Source: Nelumbo lutea
Taxonomy: Eukaryota > Streptophyta > Magnoliopsida > Proteales > Nelumbonaceae
Assembly (NCBI GenBank): GCA_022828595.1
Contig: JAKGHH010000008.1
Location: forward strand, 22,064,378-22,128,377
Length of the DNA stretch: 64,000 bases
Reading direction: 5' to 3'
Made by a program: the position numbers and the translations under genes. The notes beneath the pieces are model-generated. The model saw nothing but the letters and a program-made list of their open reading frames with translations, was not told the DNA's origin and ran no database searches. Shown here one piece after another: positions 9,509 through 21,500 of the stretch. Each line of letters starts with the position of its first letter. Position 1 is the stretch's first letter.

Positions 9509-12500
9509 CTGCACAAATATATCAAATGAGTTTAATGAAATAGTAGAAACAATTACTCAGTATCTAATGATGCCAACTTTTTGTTATTGATGTATCTAAC
9601 GATGTCAATTGGTAGCAAGAATACCTTCAATTATGCATTTTTAAGTAAGTTATCATACCGTTGGGAGGCGGCTGCTAACATTGGTCAGCTTTGAATTTAA
9701 TCCCCCAAACATAGTACGCTGAAGGGAAAGTCCTCCGAGTATTGTTTGTGCTTGTGAGATCAGTGTCCATCTGAAGGCATCAAAACATCTTATATTGATG
9801 TCTTTTTCTGGACAGAGTTCATTTAAAATATATGGAAGCAACCTCAAGAAATAAAAACGTATGCTCTTTTTCTAAAATTTTATTTATAGTGAGCCATGTA
9901 ACAAGAATAACTCCAATATATTGTTGCATACTCAGACTGTTATCTGCATATGTCCAAAATTAAAACTATTTAATCAACAGGTTTGCTCACAGAAGAAATT
10001 CATCATTAACAATGCAAGTTTGATAAATTGAGGATGTAAAAGGCACTTCGTCTTTGAAACTTAAACAAATACAAAGTTTTGGAGGCTGGAACCTGGGGAA
10101 ATATTAAAGTGTGACAATAACCTGGAGAAATAATGCAACCTATGACAATGATGACACTATTTTACCAAGCGACATAAGGTTATGTATAAAAAGTAGGATG
10201 TAGAGTTCATCTAGAGGCAAGATTAGCATTTATGCCAGGAGTGGAAGAAGGAATATTATCATCCACCATCCCATTATCAACCAAACATACAAGGCTCTTG
10301 TATTAAAGGGATAAGGAAACAAGAAAAGCAAGGGAGAGTTAATAGCAATAGGGGAGAATCTTTGAAAAGGTTCGTATAGAGAACAATGCAGTTAACATGT
10401 TAACAAGATTCATTGTAGAGAAGTTCAAGCACAGCTTAGACTTGATCAACCTCACTCATTGCTGAAGGTTGATGCACTCCAAGATGAGAGTGCAGGGATA
10501 TATTTCCTAGAAGGGGATGCAAGAGCAGGAAGCATCTACAAGATCTTTAGGGAGGTTATTACGAATCCAAGTGGAGATTGATGAATTCTAACTTGTATTG
10601 TACAGGGATGTTTCCGGTATAGATTGAATATAAATTAGGAAATCTCTATATGAGCTTGCTTTTTCTCTATGGTTGTAAACTTTTGAATTTAGAATAGTGA
10701 ATCTTACATGGATGTAGACACAAAAAATGCAAAACCACATATATCTTGTGTGCTATTTTCTCTTTACACTTCTTTTGATTTCCCTTCACAATTCAAAGTT
10801 CATCCGAAGGTATGCACTTAGCATCTGATATATTGCATCTTTCCAAACTATTTCAAATGCTCATGTAGAAGAGCATCTCATTATATGGGGTCAGCGAGTG
10901 GAGCAAAAAAAGATAAAAAAGAAAGATTATTAACCGCATCATTGTTCAGAACAGTTAATTAAATTAGATCAAGAACTGAGAGTGAATGGGGGCTATCCTG
11001 TACTTCTCAGCATATCTTTCTAAAGGAACTAATCAACTCAATGATCTTGCTCTTCCTTTCATTTTTACCATTGGTATGGGGCAGTGATTTAAAAGACGTG
11101 CCTAGGCACACAGGCAAGGCCCACTTTGGGGTATGCGCCTCGCCCAGGTCCTAGGCACACCCTTTCAAAAGGCACACACCTGGTGCACCTAGGTGTGCAC
11201 CTGATGCGCCTTGCGCCTCAAACCAGGCATGCACCTTTTTAAAATTGTGCTTTTTACCAATGTTGTTCATTCATTCATTGCAATAAAATATCTTCTTAAA
11301 AGGCAAAGAAAGTTATAAAATCATTATCTTTTATGTGAGAAATAAGAATTTCAAACCCTAACATAGGCTTGTTCGGGCTTGCCTTGCAATATGTTTTACA
11401 TAACATTAGCTACTTGAAGCAATGCAATTAAGGATAAAAAGAGATTGTGGGTTTTACATGCTTGAAAATGCTTTATATGTTTGCTTTTATTTTTAAATTT
11501 TCATTTGAATACGCTTTACATGTTATGCTTATGTATTTTAATTTTAGATAATTGGTTTTTTAAAACACTTATTTTAAGATTTAAGTTTATATTTTTTATT
11601 AACATTATGTTTAATATTTTTTGCATTTTTTTTAATTTTTTGGCTTTTTTTTTTTATTTTCTGGTTTTTTTATTTTTTAGCTTTTTTTGTAGTTTTGTGC
11701 CTTGCTTAATAAGGTGTGCACCTCAGGTGCAAATTGGCCCTTGCACTATGGGATGGGGGTAAACTGTTACCTATAAAACTACCAACAAGGGTAAGAGGTA
11801 CAACCCTTTATCACCTAACCTTCTATCTTCATTAATATCATTACTTAGAAACAACTAACGACATTATCTCTAAACATTTCCCAACAACACTAGAAGATGT
11901 TAGGGAAATGAAAAATAGGTGAACTAAAAGAATTGCCTCTGCTGCATACCAATTTCACCTGGTCTAACCTTCAAACAAACCCTATTTGCTCCATATTAGA
12001 TAGATTTTTGTTTACTGTGGATTGGGAGGATCATTGAGGAAACCTTGTATCTAGAGCCTTTCCTAGGGTAACCTCTGACCATTGGCCTATTTTCATTGCC
12101 AAAGAAGGAGTGGGTGGTTGGTGTCCAGTACTGTTCAGATTTGAAAACATGTGGTTGTGTCACCCGGGTTTTGTTGGAAAGAAAACGGATTGGTGGGCTG
12201 AGAGTGATCCGAGTGTGAATTGGGAAGGGATGAAATTTCACTGGAAGTTAAAGGAGCTGAAATCTAAGATCAAGGAGTGTAACATTCAACAGTTTGGTAG
12301 GATTGAAGAGAAAAAACAGGAAGTGATAGATGGAATTGAGGAGCTGGACAGCAAAGAGAATGAAGGGACTTTTGAGGAAAGGGATAAGGAGGAAAGGTGG
12401 ACCTTAAGGAAGCAATTAAAAGATCTATTATATAAGGAAGAAGTAAGTTGGAGATAAAGTCTAGACACAAATGGGTGAAGGAAGGTGACAGGAATACAAG

Positions 12501-15500
12501 GTTCTTTCATGCTAGGCAAATAGCAGAAGAAATAAAAATTTAATCTCTAAATTGGTAGTTGAAGATGTAACACTCACCCAGCAATCGGAGATAGCTGGGG
12601 CCTGTGGATCCTTTTAAATGTATTTATACAAGACCCCTAAAAGGAAGAATTTCACTAGAAGGATTGGATTGGCCTAAGGTACCCAAGGAATAAAAGGTGT
12701 GGTTTGAAAGGAGGCTTGAATTAGAGTGTAGAGAACACTGATGTGGGCCCCACAGCAGTGGTCCCCACTGTGTTCGTAGGACAACATGTGTAGTTATTTG
12801 TTTCAGTTATAGTAGTGTCAGTTTGGGTCAGTTTGTTAATTCAGTTATTTATTTCAGTTTTTTATTTACTTATCATGCAAGTACTAAGGGCAGATCTGTC
12901 CTTTACATTATGTACTGAACATAACCTATAAATAATAAGAGAGTGGCGGCGGAGATCTGTTAGAATCTGTCCCTCCTTTCAACCCCTTGTGTTCTCCTGT
13001 TTCTCTTCTATTCCTTCTCCTTTCTCTCACTTTTCTTCTGTTTTGTAAACCTAAAACCTATTAGGATTCAAGACTGATTACAGTCTTGATCTTCTACTTG
13101 CCGCGGCTTGCAGAGAGTTGGTAATCAGGAAGAAGCAGCGAAGGTTAGGGTTCAGGTAACCCTGGAAGGCAGTAAACCAAAATCCATAAGTATTTTTTTA
13201 TTTAGTTTCAGAGACTGCAATCAGTCGAGATAGGTTGGACCTATCTAGAAGGAGAGGCCGAACTGTTTTAAGTTTGTTTCTAGGGTTTGACTGTTGGGCC
13301 GAACCCCCCTCCTAGAGGTGATCAGTTTTAGGGTTTCATATTGACCCTACGACAAGTCCCACTTGTGCGGACTGCTTGGAGAGTGCAGCTGAGCACTTAT
13401 TTCAGACCTACAGTTGAAACCCTAATTCTGTTCTCGCAGCAGTGAGCCCCACAGTAGTGATTTCAGAAAATAGCATCTCAGATTGACAGGCTGCTGGGTA
13501 CTGTGCATGCCGATTGATTTCAGATCAGATTTGAGTTGATTTCTTGCATATACTGTGATAGGCGATTGATTTCATATCAGATTTGGGTTGGTTTCAGATT
13601 AGATTTCAGATCAGATCAGATTTGTGTTGATTTCAGATCAGATTTCAGACTTACTTGATTTTACTCTATTTTCTGGTATAGTGGCTCTAATAGTTTGTAG
13701 CCACTAATTCTTGATCAAAGATGGAGTTTAAGGGTCAGGGAGAAAGTAGTTTTGGAAACAACAGTTATGGTAGTGTATCTGAAACCGGGTTTCAGATTAC
13801 AACTATGAGACTTGATGGGTCAAATTACTTGGAGTGGGCTCAATCAGCCATGATGGCTATTGGAGGAAGGGGAAAACTGGGTTACCTCTTGGGAGATGTG
13901 AAAGAACCTTCCAAGGAGGACCCAACATACACCAAGTGGGTTCAAGAGAACTATTTGGTTATGGCATGGCTGTGTAATTCTATGTAGCCACATATCAGCC
14001 GAAATTACTTGTGGGCAAAGACAGCCAAAGAGATATGGGATGTTGTGAAAGAAACATATTCCCGACCCCTTAATGGTGCCAGAGCCTATGAACTGAAGTG
14101 TGAGGTGAACAACCTTAAACAAGGAGAGAAGCCAGTTTTTGTCTACTTCTCTACCTTGAAATCCTTGTGGCATGAGATTGACCATCTAGAAACCCTTGAG
14201 TGGGAGAGTCCCAAAGATGCATAGACTCACAGAAAGCAAGTCGAGATGAATAGGGTATTTGAGTTTCTAGCTGGTTTGAATTTAGAATAAGACATTGTGC
14301 GACAACAAATATTGACAAGAGATAGTGTGACCCTTTCTCAAGCATACTCCCTGGTGCATAGTGAAGAGACCAGGAGGAAAGTCATGATGCAACCTCAGCC
14401 CCCTTTCCCAGCCCTGACAGCTATTAAACCTAAACCAGAGGGTGATCCAGAAAGAGACCGGAAGAAGGAAGATAAACGGGATCTGGTATGTGAACATTGC
14501 AAGAAACCCAAGCACACAAAAAATACTTGTTGGAAGCTACATCCTCACTTGGTCCCAGCAAAACTAAGAAATAAGAAGGGTAATGCTCATGTGGCCGTGA
14601 ACACTGATTCAGCATCCTCATCAGGCACATCCCTAGAGACTTTAGCCGCTGTTCGGGCTGCCCTCATATAGTTGGAAAAGGAAGTTGGGAGTTCAGCTCA
14701 GCCATCTCAGTCACCATCAGCTCCTGCCACATCTGCATTTGCACATTCAGGTACTCGAGCCTCAGCTTACCATGCTTCAGCTCCAGGTAATACTGACCAC
14801 TACTGGGTAATAGATTCAGGTGCATCCAACCATATGACTAGCTTGCCATCATTGTTCACTTCTTATCACTTGTCCTCTGGCCGAGATAGAGTATCCATTG
14901 TTGATGGCTCTCTTGTTCCTATTTCGGGCAAGGAGGACATCAAACTATCGGATACTATCTCTTTATCTTCTGTCTTGCATGTTCCTAAGCTTGATACTAA
15001 CCTGCTTTCAGTTAGTAGTATTACCAAACACATGAACTGTTCAGTAACCTTTTTCCCAGACCGATGTGTTTTTCAAGGCTTGGAGACGAGGAAGGTGATT
15101 GGGACTGGCTGTGAGATGAACGGGATCTATCTGCTTGGAGAGAGTTCTCATCGAGAGGAGTCAATGGATAAGAAATCTTTTGTTTCCCAGTCTGTGAGTC
15201 CGGTTATGCTTTGGCATAACCGATTAGGTCATTTGTCTTTTAAGTCTTTGAAGAGTCTGTTTCCTGCTTTATTTGAGTCTGCTGAGTTATCAAAGTTGAG
15301 GTGTGAGAGTTGTGAGTTTGCCAAACATTGTAGAACCTCTTATTCTTTAAGTAATAAAAGGAGTAATTCCTCTTTTGATATTGTGCATATTGATGTTTGG
15401 GGGCCATATCATATATCTTCTATGGGTGGGTACAGATATTTTCTACTGTTTGTTGATGACCATATCCGCTTTTCTTGGGTCTATCTTATGCGTTCTCGGG

Positions 15501-18500
15501 ATGAGGTTCCTACTCTGACCCAAAACTTTCATAAGATGATTCTCACTCAGTTTGAGGCCAAAATCAAAGTCCTTAGATCTGATAATGCAAAGGAATACTT
15601 TGCTCAGCCATTGACCTCCTACCTTCTTAGCCATGGAGTTATTCACCAGAGCACTGCCCTTATACACCACAACAGAATGGCGTTGCCGAAAGGAAGAATA
15701 TGCATATCTTGGAGGTGACTAGAAGCATTATGTTTACCTCCAATGTACCTATTCGCTTCTGGGGTGATGCTATCCTCACGGCAGTTTATCTCATTAATCG
15801 AGTTCCTTCCCAGGTTCTTGATATGAAAACCCCTTTTTCCCTTCTATACCCAGATGAGGAGTTGTTCATTGTTCCCCTTAAAACCTTTGGTTGTACCTGT
15901 TTCGTTCAGCTTCTCGGGCCTCATCATTCCAAGTTTGAACATAAGGCCTCCAAATGCATTTTCCTCGGTTATGCACAAACTCAAAAGGGTTATTGCTGCT
16001 ATGATCCGGTTTTAGGGAAAAAGTATGTCTCCATGGATGTCACCTTCTTTGAGGAGACACCCTATTATCCTAGGGTTTCTCCTCAGGGGGAGAGCAGTGA
16101 GAGTGGGGCTGTTTTGAGTTTCTTTCCTCAAGGAGAGAGCAGTGAGAGTGGAAGTGGGGCTGTTTTGAGTGGGGTTGTTCCTTTACCTATTCCATTAGGT
16201 AATGAAGGTTGTAGTGGTGAGGGTGGTCAAAGGGAGCAGGAGTTGAGAGTCTATCACAGGCGATGCAGGCATGTTGATCCTAGTCATCGGCAGTCCCGGC
16301 CAGCTCCAGTTCCTTCTACGGCTCCAGATCCAGAGCCTACTGAGACACCTCCCACTGTTGCCACTTCCCCTCTTGTGGATGACCTTGATCTCCCTATTGC
16401 CATTCGCAAAGGGAAATGACATTGCACCACTTCTACAGCTCACAACATCTCACAGTTCTTATCCTATGATCGTCTATCTCCATCTTACCAGTCCTACCTC
16501 ACTTCCATTGCCGATGTCCCTATTCCAAGAACAATGCAAGAAGCCTTATCAGTTCCAGAATGGAAAGATGCAATGCAAATCGAAATGGATGCCCTGTTGA
16601 AGAATAATACTTGGGCACTGGTTGACCCACCAAAAGGAAAGAAACCGGTGGGATGCAGATGGGTGTTCACTATGAAGCATAATGCTGATGACTCTATTGA
16701 AAGGTACAAAGCTCGGCTAGTCGCAAATGGTTTCACTCAGACTTATGGTATAGACTACTTGGAGACCTTTGCCCCAGTAGCCAAGATGACCACCATCCGA
16801 GTTCTGTTATCCCTTGCAGCAAATCATTCTTGGCCCTAGTTTCAAATGGATGTTAAAAATGCCTTTCTTAATGGAGACTTACAGGAAGAGGTCTACATGC
16901 AGTTGCTTCTTGGATTCTATGATACAGAGACAGGTAAGAAGGTTTGCCGACTGAACAAGGCATTGTATGGTTTGAAGCAATCACCTAGAGCCTGGTTTGA
17001 TAGGTTCAGATTAGCCCTTGGAAAGTTTGGTTATGTACAGGCCCAGTCAGATCATACACTATTAATCAAGAGAGTGGAGTCCTCTCTGACACTACTTGCA
17101 GTATATGTTGATGATATTGTGGTGACAGGAAATGACAGCCATGAGATTGAGTCCCTCAAACAACTCCTTCATCAAGAGTTTGAGGTGAAAGATCTTGGTG
17201 CACTGCGATACTTTTTGAGTATTGAGGTTGCTAGATCCAAGTAGGGGATTTTTATCTCTCAGAGAAAATATGTTATAGATCTGTTGGCGAAAAATGGAAA
17301 GTTGGGTGTTAAGCCTGTTGATACACCCATTGAACAAAATCACAAGATTAGTGCAGAGGGCGGGGAGCCTCTTGAAGACAAAGTTATGTTCCAACAGTTG
17401 GTTGGAAAGCTCCTATATCTCTGCCTCACTCGGCTAGATATCAATTATGCAGTTAGTGTTGTTAGCCAGTACATGCACTCCCCTAGAACTTCTCATCTTC
17501 TTGCGGCAGAGAGAATATTAGCATACTTGAAGAGATGCCCGGGTAGAGGTATACTGCTCAAGAACAATAATCACATGAAGGTGGAGGTTTATACAGATGC
17601 CGATTGGGCTGGGAGTGTTGATGACAAAAGGTCTACCTCTGGATATTGTGCCCTTATGGGAGGTAACCTTGTCTCTTGGAGGAGTAAGAAGCAAAGTGTT
17701 GTTTCCCGCTCCAGTGCTGAAGCAGAATACAGGTCAATGGCTAACGGAGTGGTTGAAATCTTATGGCTGAGGTCACTACTTGAAGAGTTGGGTATTGACT
17801 ATGAAAAGCCCTTAATGTTGTATTGTCATAATCAGGCAGCTATTAATATAGCCCATAAACCAGTGCAGCATGACAGAACTAAACATATCGAAGTTGATCG
17901 ACATTTTGTGCGAGAGAGGGTCACATTACAAGAAGTGTGTCTTCCGTACATCACATCTAATATGCAGCTCGCGGATATCCTCACCAAGGTTGTACCAAGG
18001 AAGAAGTTAGAGACAAACCTATCCAAGTTGGGAATGATAGATATCTACTCCCAACTTGAGGGGGAGTGTAGAGAACACTGATGTGGGCCCCACGCACTGT
18101 GTTCGTAGGACATCATGTGTAGTTATTTGTTTCAGTTATAGTAGTGTCAGTTTGTTAATTCAGTTGTTATTTATTTCAGTTATTTATTTACTTTATTTAT
18201 CATGTAAGTACTAAGGGCAGATCTGTCCTTTCCATTATGTACTGAATATAACCTATAAATAATAAGAGAGTGGCGGCGGCAGATCTGTTAGAATCTGTCC
18301 CTCCTTTCAACCCCTTGTGTTCTCCTGTTTCTCTTCTATTCCTTCTCCTTTCTCTCACTTTTCTTCTGTTTTGTAAACCTAAAACCTATTAGGATTCAAG
18401 ACTAATTACAGTCTTGATCTTCTACTTAGAGGAAATAAAGGAAGTCATGTTCTCAATGGATAGATCTAAAGCATCAAAACTAGATGGTTTTACAATGTCT

Positions 18501-21500
18501 TTTTACCAAGATTGCTGGAACATTTTGAAACACGACCTTCAAAGATTCTTCAATGAATTCTTTGATAGGGATGTGATAAACCTAGGATGAATTTTACCTT
18601 TATAGCTTTGGTTCTAAAGAAGAGTGGTGCTATTCATCCTAAGGAGTACAGACCTATCAATTTGATAAACAGCCTTTACAAGATCATTGCTAAGGTTCTC
18701 TCAAGGAAAATTAGGATTGTGCTTCCTCACCTCATCTCTCAGAATCAAGGTGCTTTCGTTAGCAATAGGAAAATAATGGATCAGATCCTAATACCAAATG
18801 AGAGTGTGGAGTTGAGAAGAAGTGGGAGAAAAGGGGCCTTAGGGATGCTGAAGTCAACCATGTTTCAACCTTAATTCAGACCATGGGTGGGGTGGTCTTG
18901 GACCCAGGGAGAAGGGATAGTAGACTTTGGACTCTGACCCTAATGGAGAGTTTTCTTGTGCCTCCTTTTTTAAGGCCTTAACACAACCCTCAGGTAGTTC
19001 CAACATAGACTTTCCAGTTCTAGAAGTTTGGAGCAAACTGATTCCCCCAAGGATTGGTGCTTTTTGTTGGGAAGCCATTCTGGGAAGATGTAACACTTGT
19101 GACTTGCTCCAGAGAAAAAGACCTAATCGGTGCCTATCCCCTAATTGGTGTATCCTTTGTAAGGAAAATGGTGAGAGTTGCTATCACTTACTAATATCTT
19201 GCTCACTTGTCTCATATATTTGGGAATGGATTTTCTCTTTATTTGGTTGCAGAAGAACACCCCCGCCAAATGTACAAAGCTTGTTCACCTCTTCCTTCTT
19301 TAGGTGGCCAAAGAAGAGGGGTAGACTTCTATGGAGATGTGTTAGAGCTGCCATATGTTGGACAGTGTGGGAGGAAAGAAATTCAAGGATATTTAATGAA
19401 AAGGAGAGGAATAAGGAGGTCATTATTGAAACAATTACTATTAGAGTTGTGCATTGGGTGAAATCTCTAGACATGTTTGACAATACCTCCACAGATATAA
19501 TAAGAAGAAATTGGAAGGAAGTGGCCAACTCAGCACCTGCCAAAACCAAGGTTAGCCCCATTTGGTCTCCCCAGGCCTCTCTGGATTTACCAAGCTGAAC
19601 TTTGATGGGAATAGTGAAGGTAACCCGGGACCTTCGAGAATTGGAGGAACTTTTAGGGATGAAGATGGGAAAGTCCTTGCTCTATTTTCTGGTCCTATTG
19701 GTGTGGGTGATTCTCTGCAAGCTGAGATTCTGGCAGTGATGGAAGGAATGAAGAAGGCAAGGGAGCTGGGCTGCAGCAAACTTATTATTGAAGGGGATTC
19801 AAAATTGGTTATAGGATGGTTGTAAGAAGAAAAGAAAGGCCTTTGGAAGTTTGCTAATGAAAAGAGAATGTTCAACCAGCTAGCACAAGGTGTGGAGATT
19901 CAGATTCAATGGGTAAAGAGGTGTGCTAATTCTTTTGCGGATACCCTTACTAAACAAGGGGTGGAAAGGGAACAACTGTTTTGGGCTATTCTGCAATTGA
20001 ATTAATTTCTTTGGAGAGGGTTAAGAGAGTTTACCCCTCCCTTTGTACTTCTTTCTGAATTGAAAGTTCAATGAAAGGTTGTTATTGATCCAAAAAAAAT
20101 GAACAATAAGTGAAGACAAAGTCCTAATAGATCTACTCAACAGCTTAACTTCTTTTTTATTTTATATAAATGAGTAAACATTTTATTAATCCAGCAGATA
20201 AGAGTTACAGGCAACCCAAGGAAAGGCAGAGATGAAACCTTTCCTTTAAGATTGCTCACAGGATTACAATTTCAAGTGATAAGTTAAAGTTACAAGGTAG
20301 CCCAAATAAAGAATCCCAATAGGCCCCCTGTTTAGCAAGTGAGTCAACCATCGAGTTTGCTAATCTGCCTACCCACTAGACTCTAACTGTCATATTCCTT
20401 GTTAGCCATTTGACTTTTCTAAGGAGATCTCTATAGCCCCATATCACAGAGTCCGGATTCAGCAACCATCCTACCACCACCTGTGAGCCCCCTTCAATAA
20501 ACAAATGTTCTATCCCTAGCTGGTTTACAAGCTGGATTCCTTGTACAGCAGCAAGCAGTTCAGTCCTTATAGAGTCTCCCATACCCATTGGACCTGAATA
20601 TAAAGAGATGGTACTATTGTCTTTATTTCTCAGAACTCCTCCTATACCCAAAGTTCCAGGGTTACCTCTGCTACTCCCATAAAAGTCCAGCTTGATAAAC
20701 TCCTCCCCAGGTGGCATCCATTCTACCAAATATCTATTCTTCCTAGTAGAAGTATTAGCCACTGCTAACCAACTCCTCCAAAGATCATCAAAGGAATAGG
20801 TATCAAACAGGTTTAATGTTTTCAGCCACTGAATTGCTCTTGTCAGAAAATGATCTTTAACTTTTGAAAACCTTCATTCCCTTTCAGAAAAAGTTCTGGT
20901 GTTCCATTCTTCCCAAACAGTCCACAAGATAGTTGCTTTGACACACTTCAACATAATTCCCCCTCTCTTTGTGTGCCACTCAAAGGTAAATAGACAAAAC
21001 AACAAGCTAATATTGGATGGCAGGTTCCATCTACACTCTAACAACACAAATCCAATTCCATAAAGCTGCAACAAAGGAACAAGAGATCAGGAAGTGGTAA
21101 CAATTCTCATTCTAAGCTTTACAATGGGCACAACAATTTAAGGGATAAACACCAATTTGATCTCTTCCTTTGCAGGTTTTAGGAGGTATTAATCTTACCA
21201 TAGTAGACTTCCCAACAAAAAACAACAATCTTTGGGCAAATGGGTCTAGTCCAGACTTCTTTAACTAGGAAACCACGAGATGCAGGAGTAGAGCAAAGGG
21301 ATTTGAAAAAGGAGCAAGTAAAGTTTCCTTCCGGATTAGGGGTCCAAATTCTTAAATCAGGTTTGGGAGGATCCAAGCATGAAAACTCAAGTGATAACAA
21401 CAGTTCTGAAACACAAGTAGATTCGCCATCACGTAACCTTCTTTAGAAACCAAAGTCCCAGTTTAAGGCCAAAGGAGTAACCGAGAAAGAAATAAGCATG

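Larger units (their letters stand above)
12728..18426 (+). mobile_element. Copia-3: nearly full-length Ty1/copia element nested in the LINE
   Basis: Two similar LTRs flank gag, protease, integrase, RT and RNase H in copia order. The target duplication is tagag (12723-12727 and 18427-18431). Joining the LINE across it (CTTGAATTAGAG + GAAATAAAG) restores an open reading frame, which proves the insertion point. The LTRs are alike apart from a few small gaps, so it is younger than the LINE. Six in-frame stops and one frameshift disable it. Confidence 0.95.
11925..20097 (+). mobile_element. L1-type LINE, 5'-truncated, split by Copia-3
   Basis: The two halves (11925-12727 and 18432-20097) join into one LINE: endonuclease C-terminus, linker, RT N-terminus, zf-RVT and RNase H, ending in an A run at 20092-20099. 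An 18-bp target duplication is still visible with three mismatches: aatgaaaaataggtgaac at 11907 and aatgaacaataagtgaag at 20098. The RT catalytic centre is deleted. The element runs antisense to the SNARE gene that hosts it. Confidence 0.88.

Noticed and set aside
11481..11762. Phe-rich hydrophobic 93-codon frame
   Set aside because: Caused by T-runs in the centre of the hAT-like relic.
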